Positions 7,787 through 15,848 of a stretch of 32,427 bases of DNA are shown here, in pieces. Both the position numbers and the translations under genes were made by a program. This DNA comes from Desulfocapsa sp. (GTDB taxonomy: Bacteria; Desulfobacterota; Desulfobulbia; Desulfobulbales; Desulfocapsaceae): assembly GCA_024763035.1 (NCBI GenBank), contig JANTGG010000021.1, positions 1 to 32,427 on the forward strand, written 5' to 3'. Position 1 is the stretch's first letter; the number at the start of each line of letters is the position of its first letter. Under the pieces are notes generated by a model. That model worked only from the letters and a program-made list of their open reading frames with translations. It was not told the DNA's origin and did no database searches.

Positions 7787-8185
7787 TCAGGAGAAGGCGC
7801 TTTTCTCCACCTTGCCAAGAAAAATGCGGGTGCAGAGGAAGATATTGCGTGACGTGTCTCCTGCCTGAATACGCAGCAGACCTTCACGCGTGATAATTTT
7901 TTTAAGGAGCTCTCTGCCATTGGACTCGTTGTAGTAAATGTCGGAATCAAGAATATCGCAGACAATAGCTGCGTCTGTCTGGTCGATGATCAGCTGCAGT
8001 CCGATCTTGAGGAAATCATCCTCTATTGATGCCAGGTTGTCTTCAAGAGAGAGAATACCCTTTTTTTTCGCTTTTTCACCTAATTCTTTCAGGGAGAGAA
8101 TGAGTGGAACCAGTGATTCCTGGTCTTCCTTGCTGCATGCAGCCTTTGCTGCCAGTGCCAGATCGCGTAGCATGGTAGTTGCCAT
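7787..8185 (-). CDS. Soluble protein resembling the MotA cytoplasmic domain
   Basis: A 132-residue protein with no hydrophobic segment. Residues 20-95 closely follow the stator protein MotA between its second and third membrane helices: LGEKAKKKGILSLEDNL, then IEDDFLKIGLQLIIDQTD, then an ILDSDIYYNES stretch. In MotA this region contacts FliG in the flagellar rotor. Here the four membrane helices are absent and the sequence continues into an unrelated tail. It could be a regulator of the motor, a chemotaxis accessory protein, or a relic of a motA gene. The good RBS (AAGGA 8 bp before ATG 8185) and the operon position ahead of the radical SAM gene argue that it is expressed. The family assignment is by eye. 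Confidence 0.6.
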   Translation of the reverse strand: MATTMLRDLALAAKAACSKEDQESLVPLILSLKELGEKAKKKGILSLEDNLASIEDDFLKIGLQLIIDQTDAAIVCDILDSDIYYNESNGRELLKKIITREGLLRIQAGDTSRNIFLCTRIFLGKVEKSAFS

Positions 8186-8327
8186 AACTTATGTCCTTGT
8201 TTTGTTTCGGTGTTGAGATGGAGATTTTCCTTAACGGTATCATATCTGAATCGATCCGTATAATATTTTCAGGGAGTTTGGGGAAAAAGTCTGTAATGTT
8301 GTGACGGTATCAGCACGTAAAAATGAT

Positions 8328-8358
8328 GACAAACGCAGACAGTACTGCTAGGTTTGTC
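8328..8358. promoter_or_regulatory. Inverted repeat in the divergent intergenic region
   Basis: GACAAAC (8328-8334) and GTTTGTC (8352-8358) form a 7-bp inverted repeat with a 17-bp spacer, 46 bp before the Tim44-like gene start. The spacing would suit a dimeric regulator, but this is only a candidate. The rest of the 219-bp divergent gap (8186-8404) has a TATAAT at 8259-8264 without a convincing -35 box. Confidence 0.3.
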
Positions 8359-8393
8359 TACGATTTTAACAGTTTTGCTGAATTCACTTCTCT

Positions 8394-8407
8394 GGAGGTT
8401 TGTTATG
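8394..8407 (+). promoter_or_regulatory. Shine-Dalgarno that decides the Tim44-like start
   Basis: GGAGG at 8394-8398 sits 6 bp before ATG 8405. The upstream in-frame ATG at 8354 has no comparable site. Confidence 0.7.
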
Positions 8408-9331
8408 TTGGTATTTATGAGGAGATTGACTCCTTTCTTTCTGGTTTTCTTTACACTCTGTTTTATTGAGGCCGGTATCACAGCTCAATATGCCGATGCC
8501 AGGTCCCGTGGCGGCGGTCGGTCGTTTCGACGATCTGCACCAAGGAGAACGGCACCGGCAACCAACAAGACACAGCCGCAGACAGGGCAGCGTAAATCCG
8601 GTTTTGGTCGTGGACTGATGGGCGGATTGCTCGGCGGTGCATTGGGCGGACTGCTGTTCGGGAGCATGTTTGGTATGGGGGGCTCGGGCATGGGAATTCT
8701 GCCCCTTCTGTTGCTTGGCGGCATTGGCTTTTTCTTTTACAAAAAATTTATGAGTCGTCCCACAGGCGGATCTTCTCCTGGGTATCAACCGCCACCTCGT
8801 CAGGATAATGTGTTTGGTGGTACAAATAACGGTTCCGGAGGATTTTCAGCCCCCCCTCCGCCACCCCCTGAACCGGCAGCCGCTTCACTGGAAGATGGTG
8901 TTGCACTTATTCGTATTGCCGATCCCGATTTTGACCCCAATTACTTTGTGGAAGTGGCATCAGACGTGTTTTTTAAGGTGCAGGCAGGCTGGATGCGCCG
9001 CGATATTTCTTCTTACAGGCATCTTCTGGGAGACCAGCTTGCTTCAGAATACGCCGCCCAGTTTGCTGAGATGGAGGAAAAAGGGGAGCTGAACAAGTTG
9101 GAAAACATCTCCATCCGCAAAGTGGAAGTGGTTGATGCCGGTTCTGAAAATGGTGAGGATTTTGTCACCGTTTTGTTCACTGCCAATCTTCTTGATTACA
9201 CAGTGGACGACAAGAGTGGTGAGCTGCTTTCTGGAAGTGATACCGAGCCGGTGAAATTCGCAGAAGAATGGACCTGGGCACGACCCATCGGTACGCAGGA
9301 TTGGAAACTGGAGGGGATTAAAGAAGTGTGA
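8405..9331 (+). CDS. Tim44-like domain membrane protein
   Basis: A 308-residue protein. Residues 7-28 form a hydrophobic signal or anchor. An Arg/Ser-rich stretch follows (32-70), then a Gly-rich membrane segment with GGLLGGALGGLLFGSMFGMG and a second hydrophobic helix (about 71-112). A Pro/Gly linker contains a run of prolines, and a Tim44-like domain ends the protein (about 165-305). Bacterial Tim44-like proteins are membrane-associated and of largely unknown function; in mitochondria the domain binds the inner-membrane import machinery and lipid. I moved the start from an upstream in-frame ATG (8354) to 8405 because GGAGG (8394-8398) lies 6 bp before it and the signal peptide then begins properly. 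The gene diverges from the MotA-like operon. Confidence 0.82.
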   Translation: MLVFMRRLTPFFLVFFTLCFIEAGITAQYADARSRGGGRSFRRSAPRRTAPATNKTQPQTGQRKSGFGRGLMGGLLGGALGGLLFGSMFGMGGSGMGILPLLLLGGIGFFFYKKFMSRPTGGSSPGYQPPPRQDNVFGGTNNGSGGFSAPPPPPPEPAAASLEDGVALIRIADPDFDPNYFVEVASDVFFKVQAGWMRRDISSYRHLLGDQLASEYAAQFAEMEEKGELNKLENISIRKVEVVDAGSENGEDFVTVLFTANLLDYTVDDKSGELLSGSDTEPVKFAEEWTWARPIGTQDWKLEGIKEV

Positions 9332-9461
9332 CCACTTTGCTCACAGATGGATGACATGTTGACTTCGGGCTGCAGCATTGTTTTGTCCAAAGTCCACATA
9401 TCTCCAGTGAGTCCCCTCTCCCGTGCATTGGATAGTATGGTACACATTCCTGTGAATGTTC

Positions 9462-9486
9462 AGTCTGATACCTGACAGCTTTTTTG
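9462..9486 (+). terminator. Weak terminator-like hairpin after the Tim44-like gene
   Basis: A short stem, TCAG pairing with CTGA around an eight-base loop, is followed closely by a run of T near 9480-9485. The stem is only four base pairs plus a bulged extension, so this is a low-confidence call. The rest of the 202-bp gap before the helicase gene shows nothing clear. Confidence 0.3.
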
Positions 9487-9533
9487 TTCAGTTACTGTTT
9501 TCAACATAAACACGTCGTTGATCTAATCTTTTT

Positions 9534-12500
9534 ATGGATTCTCTGCCCGATTCCACACAAACTGTTTTAGAAAACTGTCACTCCCTCCCCACCAGGTTTC
9601 TCATTTCCCTCAAGCCCTGGTTTTCTGAAGAAATACTCCAGCAGGCACATGCTATTCTGCGTAATCGCGAAGTCACCTTTTTTGCTTTTCGCAGACGATT
9701 TGCCGGACTTATCCTTCAAGATACTTCTGTTTTTGTGCAGATGGGCGCAAAAAAGGGAACCCTCCCATTTGTTTTCCGTGATGGCAGCTGCCGGAAATGC
9801 GGATGGCAGGTTGGCGGTGGTAACTGTAAACATGTCGCTGCTCTGGCGTTACTCTGTGTTCGTCAGCAGGAGGACGAAGTATATTCTGTCGCAGATCTTT
9901 TTGCAGACAGTGTCTGGCAGAAGATTGGCAGGTATCTCCATGGGCAGGTCGATATGCAGAGATCAATAAACGTGGGATTCCATTCCCATGGAAATGATCT
10001 GGTACTTCACGGCAGCTCTGATAATGGTCTTTCTCTTACTGTCAAAATGAGCAGCAGGGCAGCAGAGGAACTCGCCGTTTTTTTTCCGGCTGTCTGTGAG
10101 TCACTCTCCTTCGGTAAGGGGGCTTACGGAGATGAAATGCATGACTTTCTGGAAGAACTTCTCGAAAAAACATACACGCCCAACGAAAGACAACTCCAGG
10201 CAGCCGGTATGGAGAGTAAGAAATGCAGTCTTGAATCTTCTTTCTGGTATTCCCTGGTACAGCTTCTGTTTCTGCATTTCTCTGCAGAAAACATTCTGGT
10301 GGAGCAAATAGCAGATGGAAGGTACTCCATTAACTGTATTGATGATGGAAACAGTATGTTCTCACTCAGTCTGCCTCGAAACCACACCTGGGAACTACTG
10401 AATACACTGTCCCTGCCCGGGATTCCTGAACAGACTGAACAGGCAGAACAGTTTTCCCGGGTGACCTTTTCCCGTGACAGTGCTGATATCGAAGTCCATG
10501 GCTGTTGTCGGTTGGCGGATGGTACAGAATACAGGCTTGCCGATATTAGTGAAAATCTGTATGGCAACCGATATCAGCTCAATGACACCATTTTCACTCT
10601 GGGCCCTGTGCCTGCAAATGAACAGCTACGTGAAAAGCAGGTTAAGCAGCTTTCGCTGTTTGCAGCCATTGGGGAGGGGGCAACAGGCAGTGAGTTTTCC
10701 TTTGTTGTGCCGGAGAAGGATGTTCCTGATTTTATCAGGAAAAACCGGGAAGTGCTTTCCTGCGGGCGGCACCAGGTGTCTGATGATATTGTTAATCTTC
10801 AGGTTGCGTCGCTGCCGGGTGAATTGATTATTTCAGAATATCGGGAGGATGGAGATTGGTGTTATCTGGCGGGCTGGTACGGCATGGGAAGCCATAGGGT
10901 CAGTCTGGACACATTGCTGTGTGCCGCCGATGATGGAAAGAGCATTCTGCCGGGGAAAACATGGATTGATTTGAAGGATTCTCCCCTTGCATGGTTTTAT
11001 GAGTTGGGAGGAAAGCATTTTGCGGGTGAGGATGGTCAACTCAAAATGTCACGGGGGGAGTTTCTTGTTCTCTCGTCACAGATTGGCTCTGTCAGTTCAG
11101 AGGAGATGGAAATAGATGGTACCCTTGTTGAGTTTTTGCAGTCAGAAACCAGACCCGATTTTCATAAGGCGGACATTCCACAGCATTTACGTTCCTATCA
11201 ACGTCATGGCTGTAACTGGCTTTATCAGCTTCAGCACTACGGTTTAGGCGGAATTTTGGCAGACGATATGGGGCTTGGCAAAACCCATCAGGCACTCGGA
11301 TTGATCAATATGCTGACTGACGAAGAAAATCGTTTCCTTATCGTCTGTCCGGCAGCTGTTCTCTACCACTGGCCCGAAAAACAGAAAGCATTTTTCCCAA
11401 AACTCAGTCTTGATGTGTACCACGGACCCGGAAGGGATTTGCAGCATGCAGCGAAAAGCCGGATAATCGTCACAAGCTATGGCGTTATGCGGCAGGATGT
11501 GCATCTTTTTTCGGAGTACAAATTCAAACTCCTGCTTTTCGATGAAATGCATACATTGAAAAACAAAAAGACAGCGACCCATGCCGCAGTATCCGCATTG
11601 CAGGCGGAAACTGTGATCGGTCTCACCGGAACGCCCATTGAAAATAACGTGCAGGAACTGGAAACCTTACTGGAGCTTTGTCTGCCCGGAATCTTTACTG
11701 CACCATCCATTAAACAGCAGTTTACAGGTGGGGACAGCAGGGAGCAGCGGCAATACCTGCAGAAACTGGTGGCACCTTTTATCCTCCGGAGAACACGGAA
11801 ACAGGTGCTGACCGAGCTTCCTGAATGCAGTGAGGATATCAGGGTCTGTGAACTCAGTGCTGATCAGGTTACGGTGTATCGGGAAGTAGCGGAGCTGGCA
11901 CAGGAGGATGTCGATGACTATCTCGATCCCGACCAGCAGTCAAGCTATGCGACCATCCTCTCTGCAATTATTCAGCTGAAACAGATATGTAACCATCTGT
12001 CGCAATTGGAAAAGAGTGACGACTATGCATTGTATAAAAGCGGGAAATGGGATGAGTTTACCCGCCTGCTGCCGCAGTGTCTGGAAAGTGGGCACAAGGT
12101 GGTGGTTTTCAGTCAGTTTACTTCAATGCTTGATCTTATTGAGCACTGGTTAAGGGATGAAAAGATCGGCTTTGTTGGCCTCCGTGGAAGTGTTACAGCC
12201 AAAGAAAGGAGTAAGCGGATTCAGCAGTTTAATGGAGATGAAAAATGCCATGTCTGCTGTGCCAGTCTTCTGGCTGGCGGGACGGGTATTGACCTTACTG
12301 GAGCACAGGTGGTTATCCATTATGATCGCTGGTGGAATTCTGCCAGGGAAGAGCAGGCGACTGCCAGGGTGCATCGCATGGGGCAGGCACATCCGGTACA
12401 GGTGTATAAGCTGGTGACCGCCGGAACCCTGGAGGAAAAAATCCATGCAATGATTGAACGAAAACGCAGTCTCGCAGTCGATTTGATCGCAGAAGATGAC

Positions 12501-12560
12501 GGTTCCGTTTTAAAGACCCTCAGTCGGGAGGAGCTTGCCCGGTTGTTTCAGTTTGGGTGA
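9534..12560 (+). CDS. SWIM zinc-finger SNF2-family helicase
   Basis: A 1008-residue SNF2/RapA-type ATPase. Near the N-terminus, C86, C89, C98 and H100 (in GSCRKCG and GNCKHVAAL) form a SWIM-like zinc site, with CX2C in place of the usual CXC. Residues 110-530 are a divergent region. The ATPase core begins near 545: Walker A in ADDMGLGKTHQAL (about 575-587), motif II as DEMH (about 669), motif III in GLTGTPIENN. The C-terminal helicase lobe has VVFSQFTSMLDLIEHWL, LLAGGTGIDLTGAQVVIHYD and the arginine-finger motif QATARVHRMGQ. It is probably a DNA translocase or remodeller; the target is unknown. The start at 9534 lacks a clear RBS. The gene stands alone, convergent with the glycoside hydrolase, and no defence-type partner gene is adjacent. 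Confidence 0.9.
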   Translation: MDSLPDSTQTVLENCHSLPTRFLISLKPWFSEEILQQAHAILRNREVTFFAFRRRFAGLILQDTSVFVQMGAKKGTLPFVFRDGSCRKCGWQVGGGNCKHVAALALLCVRQQEDEVYSVADLFADSVWQKIGRYLHGQVDMQRSINVGFHSHGNDLVLHGSSDNGLSLTVKMSSRAAEELAVFFPAVCESLSFGKGAYGDEMHDFLEELLEKTYTPNERQLQAAGMESKKCSLESSFWYSLVQLLFLHFSAENILVEQIADGRYSINCIDDGNSMFSLSLPRNHTWELLNTLSLPGIPEQTEQAEQFSRVTFSRDSADIEVHGCCRLADGTEYRLADISENLYGNRYQLNDTIFTLGPVPANEQLREKQVKQLSLFAAIGEGATGSEFSFVVPEKDVPDFIRKNREVLSCGRHQVSDDIVNLQVASLPGELIISEYREDGDWCYLAGWYGMGSHRVSLDTLLCAADDGKSILPGKTWIDLKDSPLAWFYELGGKHFAGEDGQLKMSRGEFLVLSSQIGSVSSEEMEIDGTLVEFLQSETRPDFHKADIPQHLRSYQRHGCNWLYQLQHYGLGGILADDMGLGKTHQALGLINMLTDEENRFLIVCPAAVLYHWPEKQKAFFPKLSLDVYHGPGRDLQHAAKSRIIVTSYGVMRQDVHLFSEYKFKLLLFDEMHTLKNKKTATHAAVSALQAETVIGLTGTPIENNVQELETLLELCLPGIFTAPSIKQQFTGGDSREQRQYLQKLVAPFILRRTRKQVLTELPECSEDIRVCELSADQVTVYREVAELAQEDVDDYLDPDQQSSYATILSAIIQLKQICNHLSQLEKSDDYALYKSGKWDEFTRLLPQCLESGHKVVVFSQFTSMLDLIEHWLRDEKIGFVGLRGSVTAKERSKRIQQFNGDEKCHVCCASLLAGGTGIDLTGAQVVIHYDRWWNSAREEQATARVHRMGQAHPVQVYKLVTAGTLEEKIHAMIERKRSLAVDLIAEDDGSVLKTLSREELARLFQFG

Positions 12561-12620
12561 TAGGTATGTTTTGGTCGTTATTGTTACAAGAAGGGTAACC
12601 AGCAAGGTGGATGCGGCAGG

Positions 12621-13994
12621 TTACTGTGAGAGTAACAGCATCAGGATTGGGGAGAGTGGGGTGGTGTTGACCGTTTTGACAGTGGACGGGTCCCAGTAGT
12701 TGCCGCTCATAACCAGGAGACAGAGCAGGTTCACCGAGTCTTCATAGTAGCCTTCGTGTCTGCTGTAGACAGCGTCGTAGACACTATTCAGCCATGATTG
12801 CTGAGATGGAACAGTCATTGCCGCAACGCCTAGTGGAGCGGCAAAGAACGTGGTAAAATAGTTGCTGCCCGCAAGGGGTGTACCGTTGAGTTTATAACCC
12901 GCTTTTATGTTATCCGGATTGCCTTCTGCTGCGGTTTCTGCCCATACCGATATCCGACCGGCCTGAGCAAGAGAGTTCGGGTCATTGTTGAGCAGTCCGT
13001 CTACGGCAAGGCGCCAGGGGACCCGTCCGGCATTGTAGTAGTAATCGCCGTCATGGGAGCCTTCAAGGAAGTCCGCGGGGGCAGGTCGGGGCGAGTGGTC
13101 TGTTGAAGAAACCGGCACAATAAAGTCGGGCAGCAAGCCGGTTCCCGGGCTGAACTGTGTTTGCATGTTGGTTATAATCGACTGGGTATTGCTGATGACT
13201 TCGGACCAGACAGGATCATTCAGCATCCGTCCGTAGGCTCGAAAATGGGCGGGCATAAAATCTGAAGATCGCGGGGTATACTGGTTATATGTGGAGCCAT
13301 TTGGATTGACCCAGTCCCCAAGCTCTGGAAGGCGGCTGTCCGGACCGATGGTTGACTGAAGAATAGCGGTCACAAGCGTCTCCGCATTACTCCGGTAGTT
13401 GATTGCTCCATTGCTGCCCCATTGCTTATCTGCAAGCAGCAGGGCATAAGCCATGTCTGCATCACCATCAAAGGCACTGTCGTTGCCACTTGTTGCATCC
13501 GGTACATCCCAATCCATCAACCGGTTGTCAATCTGGCTTGGGTGCATCCCGGCAAACTTCCACAGTCCGTCAAATATGGCTTGCGCCTGAGGTTCATGAC
13601 CGGCCATGAAAGCGGTAATGATCATCCCGTAACCTTGTCCCTCCGAAACAGTTCTGTCGCTGTCCGGCTGATCTGCACCATAGGCAATGCGGTAGAGATC
13701 GGAGCCGTCAGCAGCGGTACCGGCATGTATAAGATAGAGTGCCTTCCAGTAGTCGTACAATGTGCGAATGTCGTCATCCTGTTGTGTCTGGCTGCGATGA
13801 TTGGGAGAAATGGTATCAGGTGCGTAAGATGTGTGCCGGGGAAATGGAAACCGTACTCTTTCAGTTGCAGAGGTTGGTGTTGTGGTGGGGAGAAGAACGA
13901 TCATCAGCAGAGACAGGAGCAGGAGCGGGCGGGATATCCTCCGGTTCGTTTTTGTTTGCTGTTTTCTTGTCTGATACCTGTACCATTGGGTCAT
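12621..13994 (-). CDS. Secreted glycoside hydrolase family 8 enzyme
   Basis: A 457-residue protein. A long basic N-region and hydrophobic core (residues 19-38) form a signal peptide, with likely cleavage near TSA at 41-43. The GH8 domain fills about 75-430. The proton-donor motif SEGQGYGM is at 117-124 (catalytic E118), and the conserved acidic motif DGDADMAYALLLA is at about 176-188. GH8 contains endo-1,4-beta-glucanases, chitosanases and xylanases, including the periplasmic cellulase BcsZ of cellulose synthesis loci. No cellulose synthase genes are seen here, so the substrate is open. GAGG lies about 10 bp before ATG 13994. It is 93 bp downstream of the rluA gene on the same strand. The C-terminus ends in an unusual short hydrophobic tail, PLSPILMLLLSQ. 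Confidence 0.87.
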   Translation of the reverse strand: MTQWYRYQTRKQQTKTNRRISRPLLLLSLLMIVLLPTTTPTSATERVRFPFPRHTSYAPDTISPNHRSQTQQDDDIRTLYDYWKALYLIHAGTAADGSDLYRIAYGADQPDSDRTVSEGQGYGMIITAFMAGHEPQAQAIFDGLWKFAGMHPSQIDNRLMDWDVPDATSGNDSAFDGDADMAYALLLADKQWGSNGAINYRSNAETLVTAILQSTIGPDSRLPELGDWVNPNGSTYNQYTPRSSDFMPAHFRAYGRMLNDPVWSEVISNTQSIITNMQTQFSPGTGLLPDFIVPVSSTDHSPRPAPADFLEGSHDGDYYYNAGRVPWRLAVDGLLNNDPNSLAQAGRISVWAETAAEGNPDNIKAGYKLNGTPLAGSNYFTTFFAAPLGVAAMTVPSQQSWLNSVYDAVYSRHEGYYEDSVNLLCLLVMSGNYWDPSTVKTVNTTPLSPILMLLLSQ

Positions 13995-14087
13995 TCTGTT
14001 TATTCCTCAAAGAATTGATTGTACCCGGCAACATATTGGGTTTACAGACCCTGATAGTCAGCGGCAATTGGTGCTTGGCCAAATAAG

Positions 14088-14723
14088 TCAGAAGTCGGGT
14101 TCGCAGAAGAATTCCAGCCGTTCCCCATTGACAGGATGGAAAAATGAGAGTCTGCAGGCATGCAGCAGCATCTTTTCTCCCTCAGTACCATTCCCGTAAA
14201 GGGCATCACCGACGATGGGAACACCGAGCCCCAGCGGATGGGCAGAATGCAGTCGCAGCTGATGGGTCCTGCCGGTAAGGGGCGAGAAGAGGACGTGCGT
14301 TTTTCCCTTTTCCTCCCCTGTTTTTCTCCAGTTACTTATTCCTGTTTTTCCCCGTACCGGATCGTATACCTGATGGGGACGATTGTCGGGATCCAGTCGA
14401 AAGGCGAGCTCTATACGTCCTTCAATGCCGGATATTGCACCGTCTAAAACGGCGGCGTACTCTTTTTCCACTGCCCGTTGTTCAAACTGTATGGAGAGCT
14501 GGCGGTGGGCTTCTTTTGTTCTGGCGAGCAGCATAATGCCCGACGTGTACATATCCAGTCGATGAACTGCCGGCTGCTCTATGCAGCCGGGGAACATAGC
14601 CTTTATTCTCGTCACAACACAATCCTGCTTGTCGGCTCCTCTGCCCGGTACAGCCAGCAGACCGCCGGGTTTGTTTACCACGATAAACACCGGATCAATA
14701 TGAATGATCTTGAGTTCTTTCAT
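14088..14723 (-). CDS. rluA: RluA-family 23S rRNA/tRNA pseudouridine synthase
   Basis: A 211-residue enzyme converting uridine to pseudouridine. The catalytic Asp is D57 in AVHRLDMYTSGIMLL. Other family blocks are VVNKPGGLLAVPGRG (15-29), a KEYAAVLDG strand, SPLTGRTHQLRLHSAHPLG and GDALYG. The absence of an S4 domain, the length and the ending in FCEPDF are close to E. coli RluA (23S U746 and tRNA U32), so that subfamily is my best guess. I chose ATG 14723 rather than the in-frame ATG at 14783: homology starts at MKELKIIHID, and this ATG overlaps the upstream stop codon as ATGA, indicating translational coupling with the preceding gene. Confidence 0.87.
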   Translation of the reverse strand: MKELKIIHIDPVFIVVNKPGGLLAVPGRGADKQDCVVTRIKAMFPGCIEQPAVHRLDMYTSGIMLLARTKEAHRQLSIQFEQRAVEKEYAAVLDGAISGIEGRIELAFRLDPDNRPHQVYDPVRGKTGISNWRKTGEEKGKTHVLFSPLTGRTHQLRLHSAHPLGLGVPIVGDALYGNGTEGEKMLLHACRLSFFHPVNGERLEFFCEPDF

Positions 14724-15457
14724 GTCATTTCTTGAATCCCACAGAGGAGAAACCCCAGGATGGGACCGCATTTGCCGGTGCATGCCGGATAAAACTGTCC
14801 CTCCCGCCGTGTCCCGGATTTGTTTGTTTTTCCCCAGTAAAACTCGGCAATGCCCAGAGGCTGAAGGTTGTTGAGGGCTGCGTGGTTGAGCAGTTTCGGG
14901 CCGCAGCAGTCACCTGTACCCGTAGGAATTCCTGCACCATCCGGGAACAGGTCAGATAGTGTGCAGTGCTGATTTCTGAAATTATGCAGACGGTACAGCC
15001 CGTGGAGTTCTTTCATCAACCGCCGGGAAAGCTGTTTTCGTTTCAGCTGCAGTTCTGCCCGCTTCCCGGAAGTGAGTGATGGATCAGTCAACAGTCTGCT
15101 CAATCGTTTGATTTCTCTTTCCTGAGGGATGTTCAGCCGGTCAAACTCCTGCACATCAAAAAGGGGCGGCACCCAGCCGTCGATCTCCCATTGTCCGTTG
15201 TACTGACCGGAAAATGCCTTCAGTGTTCTCTTTTTTCCTTTCGCCGTTTTGCAGACAAGCACGCCAAACATCTTTCCCAGTGCCTTTCCGTAGAGACTGC
15301 TGGTGTCAAGTTCGTCAGACATACTGCCCATTAGCCGTCTTGCCTCAGTCAAGGCAGGGGCATGGGGCAGTCTGTGTGCATGCTTGCAGGTGCTGCAGTA
15401 GGCAGCTTGGAATTCTGGAGGCAGTCGGGGTATGGAAAGGCGCTTTTGGGAAGGCAA
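14720..15457 (-). CDS. RluA-associated Cys-rich conserved protein
   Basis: A 245-residue soluble protein. Visible blocks are YCSTCKHAH near residue 20, KMFGVLVC (about 62-70), a VPPLFD motif near 96, a basic coiled-coil-like middle (about 105-150), and a conserved C-terminus with GTGDCCGPKLLNHAA, IAEFYWGKTNKSGTRREGQF and YPACTGKCGPILGFLL. From memory the same blocks form the N-terminal half of about 550-residue RluA-family pseudouridine synthases in Bacteroidetes and some gammaproteobacteria; here they are a separate gene joined to rluA by an ATGA overlap. A role in RNA binding or modification is inferred. The start is TTG at 15457: an in-frame TAA lies three codons upstream, and the first internal ATG would remove the Cys motif. 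The RBS is weak. Confidence 0.7.
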   Translation of the reverse strand: MPSQKRLSIPRLPPEFQAAYCSTCKHAHRLPHAPALTEARRLMGSMSDELDTSSLYGKALGKMFGVLVCKTAKGKKRTLKAFSGQYNGQWEIDGWVPPLFDVQEFDRLNIPQEREIKRLSRLLTDPSLTSGKRAELQLKRKQLSRRLMKELHGLYRLHNFRNQHCTLSDLFPDGAGIPTGTGDCCGPKLLNHAALNNLQPLGIAEFYWGKTNKSGTRREGQFYPACTGKCGPILGFLLCGIQEMT

Positions 15458-15848
15458 TGTCTTTTATGTGTATGGTGTCAGAGCAGGGGCTTTCGATTCT
15501 ATTAGAAATCGGTAGACGAATACCGGAACAACATCTGCTGTCGAATGGAAACTATAAGCCAGAATCGAAATACCATCACGTTAAAAAGGGATCTGTACCT
15601 TTTATGTGGGATTTTTTTTAAGAGGCCAAATCCATATTAACCATGAAGCAGGTTAACTGATGCATGGAGTGTTATAGAGACTGTGGTATACTGACTGGTT
15701 CAATCGTAAAAAACATACAGGCTGATATATGCTGTATATAAAAAAAATAAGCAGTGGGCAAGGGATGATGTCCTTTCCGCCGCAGGAGAATGTCGGCGGA
15801 AAGGACCTGGGAAGGCTGAAGAGCAGTTACAGGAATTTGAGGATTATT
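15458..15848. other. 391-bp gene-free stretch with dyads
   Basis: No credible gene. TTTCGATTCT (15491-15500) and AGAATCGAAA (15561-15570) form a perfect 10-bp inverted repeat 60 bp apart. TTAACC/GGTTAA (15637-15642, 15651-15656) is a smaller one. TGGTATACT at 15684-15692 resembles an extended -10 element on the plus strand, without a -35 box. The large hairpin at 15771-15805 is listed separately. This is the upstream region of the minus-strand TTG-start gene and the downstream region of the lipoprotein gene. Confidence 0.5.
15771..15805 (-). terminator. Strong 12-bp hairpin downstream of the lipoprotein gene
   Basis: TCCTTTCCGCCG (15771-15782) and CGGCGGAAAGGA (15794-15805) are perfect complements around an 11-base loop, 43 bp past the stop of the minus-strand lipoprotein gene. 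On that strand the T-run (complement of the A-run 15740-15747) comes only 23 bases after the stem, so it is not a canonical intrinsic terminator. It may protect the 3' end of the mRNA or act together with another factor. Confidence 0.5.
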
